From the NCBI GenBank assembly GCA_022828125.1, contig JAJEJD010000008.1, positions 62,001 to 126,000 on the forward strand: DNA of 64,000 nucleotides, in the 5' to 3' direction. Position 1 is the first letter of the stretch. The number at the start of each line of letters is the position of its first letter. The translations under genes and the position numbers were made by a program. The notes under the pieces were generated by a model. The model was not told where the DNA came from, made no database searches, and saw only the letters and a list, made by a program, of their open reading frames with translations. The stretch comes from a bacterium. GTDB lineage: Bacteria > UBA8248. This document shows positions 56,608-64,000 of the stretch, piece by piece.

Positions 56608-58581
56608 TTACTTTTCCCGGATAAAGCGCGCAGCATAGCTTCTGATATTTTTCCCGTTCAGAACATGAAAGCGACGGATTCGGGCGATTGTTTCTCCAGA
56701 AAACCGGCCAATCGGAATGTGAATCAAATGCTTCTTATACAACCGCGCAATCTGCCGCCAGCGTGTATTTGGAGGGTGCGGACTCACCAGGGCGATGAAG
56801 CGCTCTTGCGAGTGAAAACACGCCCCCGCAATCAGTCGCTCCTCCAATGTCTTTGTGTAGTGAAAGCGCGAATCCCGCCAGACATCCTCGATATGCCGGG
56901 GAGGAAAAACAAAGAACGCCCCGCCATATTGCGATTCCGCGATGCCGGGACCAACCAGATTGTTCTCGAACGGGGTCGCATACATGCAAAGAGTTGATTC
57001 TTCATCATGTTCCGCATACCACATCGTACGCCAGGAATACTTCTCTAGAGCCGCCGGTGTATCGAACAAAAAGACGACGACCTCCAGGTTCCCTCGCGCA
57101 GGGGGAATTTCTTTTACATAGAGTTCGCCCGTATGCCAGTTGCGAAGCGTTTCCCTGATATCGAGGCCATCTTTTATCGACGTCGTGAATTTCTCGGTGC
57201 GCGCCAAATCCTCTCCCAACAGCGCCTTGGCCTGCTCGCGCACGTGGGTATGAAAACTCTCTATGGCGTCATCTTCCGGTGGCCAGGAACACATGCCGAA
57301 AGGATTCCACCTCTGGGCCCATTTCTGCTTTTCAAACGGCGTGGGCTTCGGTTTGAGAGAAATACTCCTCCAGGTGACGGCTGATCCGCCCAGGCGGCTC
57401 TTGAGCGTCCCGACGTCTCCATTCGGGAATACCGCACGATCCACGCCAACGTGGACAAAATCGTCTTCATAGAATTCCGGGGCTTCACGCTGATAGGGGT
57501 ATTCTCGCGCGACTTCCAATATCGCCAAGGCGAAAGCATCGCCCGCGGTCTGCTTGGCGGCGAGGACGAGGGTGAATAAATCCGGCGTCAGCCTCCTTCC
57601 CTGAAGCGTCAGATTGCGGACATATTGCAAGAATATCTGGAGTCTTTGAGGCGTCACCCAATTCTGCGCCGGTCGATGTTCTCTCAACCACGACGCTCTC
57701 GCCTCCAGAAGCAGTTCCTTGATGCCGTCGATGGAAAGGTTGGAGTCCCCCAGGAACTCTTCGCGGTTTCTTGCGTACAAATACGTCTGATAGGGAAACT
57801 CCCCCAAGAGGAAAGCCAGGGTATCTTCCGATACTCCATGCCTTCGGGGCGGATTGAGCGACGCGCCCAGGTGGAACTCGAATAATTCATCCCCGCCGGA
57901 TGGCCCTTCCCGGCAGGCCGAGCGAATCCAAGGCCAATCCAACGCGGAACATACCAGGACGATGCGCTTGTATCGCGCTTCGAGCTCGAGCAAGGCGTTG
58001 GCCATCCAGCGGATTCTCGCGGCGCGCTGCGAGGAAGCCGTGGGCTTTGGAGCCGCCGTCAAAAGAGTGGCTGCAAAAGCCTCCATCGGCACTTTTTTCA
58101 GCGCATACGGATCCGGCAGCGTATGAACATCCTGCTGAAAACGCTCTACCTCCATATCAATGAAGACTCTGGGAATACGCTCCCCCATCGCTACCCTGAG
58201 GGCGGAAATCACGGGTTGGCAAGGGTCGATGGGGACATAATTATAGGAAGACAAATTCGTTTCATCCGCCGCCAAGTCTTCTTCAGCACCGAAATCATCT
58301 TCCGGCTGTGAGGGCTGCTCCCATGGCTCATCAAACACTGTTTCATCATCCCCGAAGTATGATGGGGCATCTTCATTTACCGACACCATGGAGACGTAGG
58401 GGAGTTCATCCACACCCGCTTCCACTTCATCCTGAAAAGACGGCGGCAGAGGAATCGCAACGCAATCAGGCTCAAGCCGCAAAATCCTGTCGCGCACTTC
58501 GACGGCAAAGTCTCCCGACCCGTGGATGACAGGAAGTACGCTGATCCGCTCGGTGATGTTCAGGAAATCTCGTGAGGCCAT
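56608..58581 (-). CDS. Large ChaN/TraB-like (DUF5682-like) protein associated with a MoxR ATPase
   Basis: 657 residues. N terminus ISVLPVIHGSGDFAVEVRDRILRLEPDCVAIPLPP resembles the opening of TraB/ChaN/DUF5682 proteins (His after a first strand, then Glu/Asp after 'LxPD'). An acidic linker (about 70-110) follows, then FIDMEVERF, RIRWMANALLELEARYKRIVLVCSALDWPW, as in the second half of that fold. Residues from about 300 match nothing I know; they include Trp/Tyr-rich segments. It starts 3 bp after the AAA ATPase stop, so the two work together. In known MoxR islands a DUF5682 protein and a VWA protein are partners; no VWA gene is present here. Confidence 0.6.
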   Translation of the reverse strand: MASRDFLNITERISVLPVIHGSGDFAVEVRDRILRLEPDCVAIPLPPSFQDEVEAGVDELPYVSMVSVNEDAPSYFGDDETVFDEPWEQPSQPEDDFGAEEDLAADETNLSSYNYVPIDPCQPVISALRVAMGERIPRVFIDMEVERFQQDVHTLPDPYALKKVPMEAFAATLLTAAPKPTASSQRAARIRWMANALLELEARYKRIVLVCSALDWPWIRSACREGPSGGDELFEFHLGASLNPPRRHGVSEDTLAFLLGEFPYQTYLYARNREEFLGDSNLSIDGIKELLLEARASWLREHRPAQNWVTPQRLQIFLQYVRNLTLQGRRLTPDLFTLVLAAKQTAGDAFALAILEVAREYPYQREAPEFYEDDFVHVGVDRAVFPNGDVGTLKSRLGGSAVTWRSISLKPKPTPFEKQKWAQRWNPFGMCSWPPEDDAIESFHTHVREQAKALLGEDLARTEKFTTSIKDGLDIRETLRNWHTGELYVKEIPPARGNLEVVVFLFDTPAALEKYSWRTMWYAEHDEESTLCMYATPFENNLVGPGIAESQYGGAFFVFPPRHIEDVWRDSRFHYTKTLEERLIAGACFHSQERFIALVSPHPPNTRWRQIARLYKKHLIHIPIGRFSGETIARIRRFHVLNGKNIRSYAARFIREK

Positions 58582-58584
58582 GAA

Positions 58585-59553
58585 TCAATCGTCTCGGCCA
58601 GGGTGCAACGGGCTGTCGCCCCCAAAGAAAAGATCGCCGAAATCAAGCGGCGGGGGTTCGTCACCGAGGGCTTGCCGTCTTCTTTGCGCAAGGCTTTTCA
58701 GGTCCAATGCCTCATCTCCCAAAACCTTGGCGAGCGCCTCTCGCCACGCTTCGTCTCGGGAGAGTGGATGCTCCGGGTCCTGCGCAAGACGCTTCAGTGC
58801 GAATTGAAGAATGTGGATTCCGTCTCTTGGGGAATACTCCAGGTCCAGTTCGTGGGCTTCCTGCAAAAACTCCACCGTCAAAGCCAACATCTCTTCGGGC
58901 GCAAACGGCAAATGATACTTCAGGATGGTCATTTCATCTTTTTTGTTCGGGAATTCAAGCGCCAGAGTGGGTTGGAGTCTCGACAAAATGTAGTCGGGCA
59001 CCTCGTATGTCGAGGCGTCTTCATTCATCGTTACGCAGCAGCGAAAATCCGGATGCGCCTTTACCGTGACGCCGGCCACGATAGACTCCACATAACGGCG
59101 GTGATCGAGCAACGGAGCCAGCGACGCCCAACTCTTCTCGCTCATCCGGTTGCCCTCATCGAGCACACAGACGCCTCCGCGTATCATGGCCGTAACCAGA
59201 GGGGATGCGTGATAGGCGATTTTTCCCGACTCCGCCAAAACGGGCGTGATCAAGAGGTCTTCCGGGCGGGTATCGGAGGTGCACTGAAATATGAACAATT
59301 CCTGGTTTCTCTCCCGCGCCGCCGCCATCGCCAGCGTCGTCTTCCCGATACCGGGGGGGCCGACGATTCTTGGAGAAAGAGAAACGTCCTCCTCCGCCAC
59401 GAGCATCCAGCAGGCCAGAAGCTGACGCAGCACCTCCGCCTGACCGATCCACGCTTGGTCGGAATCGGTGCGTCCGCTCAGCTGCAGGGACACCCCTTCG
59501 ATTTCAACTGTTCTTACCCCCGTTTGTTCCTTGCCTGATGTTTTATCGTGCAA
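58585..59553 (-). CDS. MoxR-like AAA+ ATPase
   Basis: About 322 residues. Walker [10 protein letters not shown] (about 68), Walker [11 protein letters not shown] (about 132), sensor 1 CCVTMNED (about 173) and Arg-finger/sensor-2 region [11 protein letters not shown] mark an AAA_5/MoxR-NorQ type chaperone ATPase. No ATG fits; TTG 59553 has AAGGAG with 6-nt spacing, better than TTG 59559. The C-terminal helix bundle ends in an acidic tail ([15 protein letters not shown]). It is directly coupled to the 657-residue gene. Known relatives insert metals or remodel partner VWA proteins. Confidence 0.85.
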   Translation of the reverse strand: MHDKTSGKEQTGVRTVEIEGVSLQLSGRTDSDQAWIGQAEVLRQLLACWMLVAEEDVSLSPRIVGPPGIGKTTLAMAAARERNQELFIFQCTSDTRPEDLLITPVLAESGKIAYHASPLVTAMIRGGVCVLDEGNRMSEKSWASLAPLLDHRRYVESIVAGVTVKAHPDFRCCVTMNEDASTYEVPDYILSRLQPTLALEFPNKKDEMTILKYHLPFAPEEMLALTVEFLQEAHELDLEYSPRDGIHILQFALKRLAQDPEHPLSRDEAWREALAKVLGDEALDLKSLAQRRRQALGDEPPPLDFGDLFFGGDSPLHPGRDD

Positions 59554-59623
59554 AATCAACTCCTTATTCCAAAATTCGCATCAAACGGTTTTGGTATCCC
59601 ATCCGTGCATCCGGAGCATGCTA

Positions 59624-60370
59624 CTAATCCGTAAAATACCCCCCGTTTACATCCAGGGCTTCTCCGGTGATATGCGCAGCTTCCTCGCTTGCAAGAAACA
59701 ATGTGGGCGGCACCAATTCCGCAGCAATCGCAAATTTTCCCATCGGATGTTTCGCCAGCGCCCTGTTATACAATTCCGGTCCGAACTCTCGCATCAATGG
59801 CCCGTCAATCGGCCCGGGAACCAGGCAGTTCACGGTCACTCTGGTTTTCGCAAGCTCTCGGGCAAGGTTGAACGTCATGGCCAAGACACCGCCTTTTGAA
59901 GCCCCATACGTGAGATTATGGCCCAGTCCCCCCGATTTTCCGGCCCCGGAGCCAAACAGGATAATCCGCCCCGCCGGAGACTTCATGAGCGCGGGCATCG
60001 CGCCTTGAATACAGAAATAAGGCGCCAGGAGATTCACGTTCAGGGCGCGCCTCCAATCGGATTCAACAAGCGAGAGCGGGTCTTTCACCAGCATGTTCGC
60101 CGTCGTGTAAACCAGGACGTCGCATCCACCCAGCCATGCGATAGCTTCCCGGATCATGGATTTCACATCCGTGAAATTTTCGAAGTCACAGGGAATTTTT
60201 TTCAGCATCTCCTCGGAACCTTCGATGAGACGCAGTTTCTCTGGACTTCGCCCCGTGGCGACGAGTTTGGCGCCCGAATCCAGAAATCCCTGAACGAGCG
60301 CCTTGCCCACGTCTCCCGTGGCGCCGGTCAGGAGCACTTTCTTGCCCTGAAAATTAAAGCGAAGCGTCAT
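59624..60370 (-). CDS. Short-chain dehydrogenase/reductase, canonical type
   Basis: 248 residues. TGATGDVGKALVQGF cofactor motif, DVLVYTTANM in place of NNAG, catalytic Ser in LFGSGAGKSGG and Tyr/Lys in LTYGASKGGVLAM, and C-terminal GEALDVNGGYF. The triad is complete, unlike in the SDR at 38.9 kb. ATG 60370 was chosen by fold; the frame above it has no similarity. It is 70 bp upstream of the MoxR gene in the same direction and could head that operon. Confidence 0.86.
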   Translation of the reverse strand: MTLRFNFQGKKVLLTGATGDVGKALVQGFLDSGAKLVATGRSPEKLRLIEGSEEMLKKIPCDFENFTDVKSMIREAIAWLGGCDVLVYTTANMLVKDPLSLVESDWRRALNVNLLAPYFCIQGAMPALMKSPAGRIILFGSGAGKSGGLGHNLTYGASKGGVLAMTFNLARELAKTRVTVNCLVPGPIDGPLMREFGPELYNRALAKHPMGKFAIAAELVPPTLFLASEEAAHITGEALDVNGGYFTD

Positions 60371-60525
60371 CTCGAGTATGCCGAAAGCCGTCGTACAACT
60401 TTCAGCCTGCCCCCTCTCCTGATATATATCGAATAAGATACAATATCGGCTGAAGGATAGCATTCTCGTTGGTGAAACATCTTCAAGCCGCTTCAAATAC
60501 GGCAGGAACCCCGTGGGGAGTGCCC

Positions 60526-61791
60526 ATGACATTGTTCGATGAATTGAAGCTCCGTGGTTTGGTCCACGATCATACGGACCAAGCGGAACTGACGAGCGCA
60601 TTGGAAAAAGGTGGAATAAGCCTCTATTGCGGCTTCGATCCCACGGCAGACAGTTTGCACATTGGAAATTTGATTCCCATTACGGGGCTCATGCGTTTTC
60701 AACGCGCAGGCCACCGGCCGATTGCCCTCATGGGCGGCGGAACCGGGATGATTGGAGACCCTTCGGGAAAATCAGAAGAGAGAAACCTCCTAAGCGCGGA
60801 AATTCTGGAACACAACCTCAAAGGAATCAGGGCCCAATTCGAAAGGTTCCTCGATTTCGATGCGGGTTCAAACTCTGCGCGTATGATGAACAACGCGGAA
60901 TGGCTGAACGAACTCCGTCTCATCGATTTTTTCCGCGACGTAGGCAAACATTTTTCCATCGGCTACATGATGGCGAAAGAATCTGTGAAGTCGCGTATCG
61001 CCGATGCAGGAATTTCATACACCGAGTTCAGCTACATGGCGCTTCAGGCGTATGATTTTCTCCACCTGTTCGAGAAAGAGAATTGCGCCCTGCAAATCGG
61101 CGGTTCCGACCAGTGGGGCAACATCACGGCGGGAATCGAGCTTATCCGGCGCGTTTACGGAAAACCCGCATTGGGGATGACTTTTCCCCTCATTACGACT
61201 TCCGACGGCAGGAAATTCGGAAAAACGGAAGAAGGGAACATCTGGCTGGACCCGAAGCGAACCAGCCCATACCGATTCTCGCAATACTGGATCCAGACGG
61301 ACGACAGGGACGTCGGCAGGTTTCTGAGATACTTCACCTTCTTACCCGTTGATGAGATCGATGAGATTGAAAAAGAGCATCTCAAGTCCCCGGAGAAACG
61401 AGCAGGACAACATCTCCTGGCTAAGGAATTGACGACATTCGCACATGGTTCTGCCGCAGCGCGCAGCGCAGAGCGCGCCGCCAAAATTCTTTTTGGCGCG
61501 CAACTGGATGGAATCGAGAAAACCGACCTGCTCTCGGCAGCGGAGGAGATGCCCAAAACCCTGCGCTCGGGTGAACCCCCATGTCCGCTCATAGACATCC
61601 TCCTGGAAACCGGCCTTTCCAAGTCGAAAACGATGGCGCGAAAAGAATTAAAAGGTGGCGGTATCTATGTGAACAATCACCGCATCACGGACGAGGAAAG
61701 CGTATTGTCTGCCGAAGACATATTGTTCGGTCAATACATCCTGCTTCGGAAGGGAAAAAAGAACTATCATCTGTTAGAATTTGAAAGATAA
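60526..61791 (+). CDS. tyrS: Tyrosyl-tRNA synthetase (TyrRS)
   Basis: 421-residue class I aminoacyl-tRNA synthetase. Tyr pocket YCGFDPTADSLHIGN containing the HIGH-like HIGN, then GGGTGMIGDPSGKSEER, QIGGSDQWGNITAG and the KMSKS-like DGRKFGKTEEG. The C-terminal S4 domain begins PLIDILLETGLSKSKTMARKELKGGGIYVN. ATG 60526 follows GGGGAG; the longer open frame above has no conserved residues. It charges tRNA-Tyr; a housekeeping gene. Confidence 0.97.
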   Translation: MTLFDELKLRGLVHDHTDQAELTSALEKGGISLYCGFDPTADSLHIGNLIPITGLMRFQRAGHRPIALMGGGTGMIGDPSGKSEERNLLSAEILEHNLKGIRAQFERFLDFDAGSNSARMMNNAEWLNELRLIDFFRDVGKHFSIGYMMAKESVKSRIADAGISYTEFSYMALQAYDFLHLFEKENCALQIGGSDQWGNITAGIELIRRVYGKPALGMTFPLITTSDGRKFGKTEEGNIWLDPKRTSPYRFSQYWIQTDDRDVGRFLRYFTFLPVDEIDEIEKEHLKSPEKRAGQHLLAKELTTFAHGSAAARSAERAAKILFGAQLDGIEKTDLLSAAEEMPKTLRSGEPPCPLIDILLETGLSKSKTMARKELKGGGIYVNNHRITDEESVLSAEDILFGQYILLRKGKKNYHLLEFER

Positions 61792-61933
61792 GCAAATATG
61801 GAAACCATCATTGGTCGCATTCTGGTGCAAGAGTTGAGCAAATCCTCTTGGAAATTCCGAGACATCTATAGATGGCGAAAATGAACTTGCGAATCAGACG
61901 ACGCTTCAGCGAAGCCGAAGCAAACCTCCAAAC

Positions 61934-63211
61934 ATGAACGAACGAAGAAGCGCTGCCCAGGTCGATTATCATGACCTGCCTCCCGAGTTTCACCACTGGA
62001 AATGGCGTATTCTCATCGCTTTTTGCGTTTTCTATGCCTTCAACTATCTGGGCAGATTCAACTTCAGTCTGGTGCAATACGCGGTCATCCAGGATTTGGG
62101 CATCACGCGAGTCGATACTGGGTGGATCAATTCATGGATGTTCTGGGGGTTCGCTTTCGGCGACCTGGTCTTCGGCAGGATTGCGGAAAAAGTAGGCTAC
62201 AAAAACACCATACTCTTCGCCGCCATAACCACGTCGTTGTTCAACTTCATCGCGAGTTTCGGGAATTCCATCACTTCGCTCGCCATACCCTGGGCGATGG
62301 TCGGTTTTGTGAACGCGGCCACATGGGGGCCAGGACTCGGCCTGGTGGCGCAATGGTGGCCCAGACGCGAGCGGGGGCAGGCGATTGGGCTCGTGGGAAC
62401 AGCCGCCGGAATAGCGCTCCTCATCGTTTGGGCGGTCGTACCCTGGACGGCGGCGCAATACGGCTGGCGAACCGCGATCCGCTACCCCCCCATGATCATC
62501 GCCGTTTTGGGAATCATTTTTTATTTTATCGCCAAAGACAAACCCTCTGATCTAAACCTCCCTGAGTATATAGAGTCAGATGACGTATCCCGCGAAGCAG
62601 AAACGGCAGGCAGCGAGAGTGAACATGGACTGAAGGCGTATTTTCACTTGATGACCAATCTGCGCTTCTTTTTGGCGTGCCACGTAAAAGGACTGGACAA
62701 CGTGGTTCGTTATGGAGTCGTGTCTTGGGCGCCTTTGTATTACGCTCAGGTGGGTGGATTCAATCTAAAAGAGATGGGTTTGCTGACCTTCGCATATCCT
62801 TTGGGGTATTTGTTCGGGCCTATCTTCGGTGGAATCATTTCCGATCGATTCTTCAAGAGCAACCGCTCCATCGTCATCATACTTGCCGCCTTTCTAAGCG
62901 CCGCCGCGATGATGGGGATCGCCTATGCGCCCGCCGATAACATTCCCCTCGCCGTCATTTTGCTCATCGTCGGTGGGTTTTGCGTCAACATGTCCACTGT
63001 GCAAGCGCTGGGAGTAGACCTGGCCGGCAGGCGGCTGGCGGGAACAGCGGCGGGCGTGTTGGATGCCCATGGGTATATTTACGGCGCGCTCCAAGCCATA
63101 TTCTTTGGATGGCTGTCTCTGGCGATTTCTAATGGGTGGTTCTGGGTGTTCACAGCCATGGCGGCCAGTAGACTCATTGCGGTATTACTCGTCTGGAGGG
63201 TGCGGGCATAA
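61934..63211 (+). CDS. MFS transporter, organophosphate:phosphate antiporter-like
   Basis: 425 residues with 12 predicted helices. After a short N tail, FNYLGRFNFSLVQYAV (helix 1), NSWMFWGFAFGDLVFGRIAEKVGYKN (motif A region), ATWGPGLGLVAQWWPRRERGQAIGLVGTAAGIA (typical of GlpT/UhpT-like proteins), a 40-residue acidic middle loop, then GYLFGPIFGGIISDRFF and AGTAAGVLDAHGYIYGALQ. The substrate is probably an organic anion or sugar phosphate. The 142-bp gap after tyrS makes co-transcription possible. Confidence 0.87.
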   Translation: MNERRSAAQVDYHDLPPEFHHWKWRILIAFCVFYAFNYLGRFNFSLVQYAVIQDLGITRVDTGWINSWMFWGFAFGDLVFGRIAEKVGYKNTILFAAITTSLFNFIASFGNSITSLAIPWAMVGFVNAATWGPGLGLVAQWWPRRERGQAIGLVGTAAGIALLIVWAVVPWTAAQYGWRTAIRYPPMIIAVLGIIFYFIAKDKPSDLNLPEYIESDDVSREAETAGSESEHGLKAYFHLMTNLRFFLACHVKGLDNVVRYGVVSWAPLYYAQVGGFNLKEMGLLTFAYPLGYLFGPIFGGIISDRFFKSNRSIVIILAAFLSAAAMMGIAYAPADNIPLAVILLIVGGFCVNMSTVQALGVDLAGRRLAGTAAGVLDAHGYIYGALQAIFFGWLSLAISNGWFWVFTAMAASRLIAVLLVWRVRA

Positions 63212-63264
63212 GCGAGCGGTTATCCTGAGAAAGGTCGAGAAGTCTGCGTTTTCGGGTTTGGCCA

Positions 63265-63996
63265 TCATTTGTCGTTTTCCCGTTTTATGCCCCTCAGTAT
63301 TTCGAGGCGAATTCTGTCCTCGTCACTTCCAAACTTCTCATCCAGAAAAGAAAGGAGGCGCCGCACCCAAATCTCATGATGCTCTTGCGCCATCATCAAG
63401 TACAAAGACGTCCCGAAACGCCAATCCTTGTCCGAGCCACGGACGATGACGTCGAGTCGAAAATCGTCCTGCCTCGCCAGACATATCGCGGCCAAAAGGT
63501 CTCGTCCATTCTCCAAATCGAATGGAAAAGGTTTTTTCGTACCATCTCCGAATCGAATGATCAATTTCAGCGCGGCCGAATCCGTCCGCTCCGGCGCATC
63601 GAAAACGATTGAAAGCAATTCGGGGGATGCAGAAGCATCAACGCCGACCACGATGTAAGTCTCACCACCCACGGTGAATCTTGATGACGATAGAATACTG
63701 CCATCCCGATGTTGTTCGCTCAAAAAATCATTCAGCCAATCAGGCAGTCTCTCCCGTCCGGGATAAGCCGTGGGCGTTTCGCCTTCATCCAGCAACTGGA
63801 GTTTGTTCGCCCATGCAAGCAAAGAAACTAACAACGGTGGCGCGGGGCGCAGGGTTTTCGACTCCCAAGGCGTCATGCCTTCCATGGCGCCATTGAAGCT
63901 CCTCATCAATACAGCCTGCATATCCTCCCACGCGGTTCTTCGTTCCAGGGCACCTCCAGAATCAATTGAAATTCTCAATCCCTCTATCGCCGCCAA
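63265..63996 (-). CDS. Unknown protein, possibly truncated at the right edge
   Basis: 243 residues readable from a TTG at 63996; the frame is open to the window edge, so the true start may lie beyond. No known motif. PLLVSLLAWANKLQLLDEGETP, PGRERLPDWLNDFLSEQHRDG, beta-rich ETYIVVGVDASASPELLSIVFDAP and DDFRLDVIVRGSDKDWRFG suggest a mixed alpha/beta soluble protein with a helical end (EHHEIWVRRLLSFLDEKFG). It is oriented against the MFS gene; no partner is visible. Confidence 0.5.
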   Translation of the reverse strand: MAAIEGLRISIDSGGALERRTAWEDMQAVLMRSFNGAMEGMTPWESKTLRPAPPLLVSLLAWANKLQLLDEGETPTAYPGRERLPDWLNDFLSEQHRDGSILSSSRFTVGGETYIVVGVDASASPELLSIVFDAPERTDSAALKLIIRFGDGTKKPFPFDLENGRDLLAAICLARQDDFRLDVIVRGSDKDWRFGTSLYLMMAQEHHEIWVRRLLSFLDEKFGSDEDRIRLEILRGIKRENDK

Positions 63997-64000
63997 ACGC

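Noticed and set aside
1-64000. Transposase, integrase or prophage genes supporting the repeat elements
   Set aside because: None of the supported genes has such a domain; any mobilising transposase must be elsewhere in the genome.

Overview
The window is high-GC (low-to-mid 60s % by eye), densely coded DNA from a Gram-negative-type bacterium, most likely an uncultivated environmental lineage. Signal peptides, periplasmic c-type cytochromes, an OmpR/BaeS two-component pair and sigma70-like promoters support 'bacterium'. The gene mix (hydantoinase/oxoprolinase, amidases, ThDP enzymes, LLM flavin monooxygenase, CoA ligase, D-threonine-aldolase-like and M29-like peptidases) resembles soil or marine heterotrophs such as Tectomicrobia, NC10 or Desulfobacterota-like genomes. 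The phylum is a weak inference. There are no rRNA genes, transposase, phage genes or CRISPR array; there is one tRNA (Val-TAC).

Layout. 0-4.3 kb: a three-gene iron/phosphonate-type ABC importer. 4.6-10.6 kb: an alpha/beta hydrolase, then a minus-strand locus of a ThDP enzyme, a SucC/SucD-like acyl-CoA ligase pair and a kynurenine-formamidase-like cyclase. 10.8-13.2 kb: a membrane protein and two cytochromes c, one carrying NPC-A repeats at both ends. 13.2-18.1 kb: a repair/toxin-antitoxin cluster (pyrimidine-dimer glycosylase, MntA-HepT, a second NTase-HEPN pair with a clear operator-promoter, VapBC with an inverted-repeat operator) interrupted by a DUF5522-PP-loop ATPase fusion and a BtuF-like protein. 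18.3-24.1 kb: PPOX protein, D-threonine-aldolase-like enzyme, DUF6282-like hydrolase, two-component system and a cupredoxin-like exported protein. 24.8-31.4 kb: dehydrogenases, ferredoxin, a rhodanese whose catalytic cysteine codon is UGA, an amidase and a sarcosine-oxidase-like flavoprotein. 31.8-37.7 kb: a translationally coupled minus operon (M29-like peptidase, HyuA, HyuB, PPOX, TIM-barrel protein). 37.8-39.7 kb: HhH glycosylase and an SDR lacking the usual triad. 40.1-47.7 kb: a minus catabolic operon (ThDP enzyme, isopropylmalate/tartrate-type dehydrogenase, acyl-CoA dehydrogenase, LLM monooxygenase, PEP-mutase/ICL enzyme, YCII protein) plus a DMT permease. 47.8-56 kb: TacAT remnant, DoxX-like protein, CocE hydrolase, small membrane protein, tRNA-Val, M29 peptidase, ketopantoate-reductase-like protein and DUF2877. 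56.1-60.4 kb: an SDR, a MoxR-like AAA+ ATPase, a 657-residue ChaN/TraB-like protein and a small protein ending GPGCG. 60.5-64 kb: tyrS, an MFS transporter and an unknown gene reaching the right edge.

Most of the longer intergenic regions hold copies of short non-coding elements. Two GC-rich palindromic cores (six copies of type A, five of type B) and one further core (type C) repeatedly sit next to or between ends reading roughly TTGTTGAAAAAGYCC, which looks like a MITE family with shared termini and exchangeable interiors.

The strongest unusual signals are: (1) the apparent selenocysteine rhodanese at 27398-28246, where an in-frame UGA replaces the catalytic Cys and is followed at the canonical distance by an 8-bp stem with loop AGUCU; (2) the TIR-sharing repeat family; (3) the MoxR/ChaN-TraB-like/GPGCG-tail gene set; (4) the NPC-repeat cytochrome.
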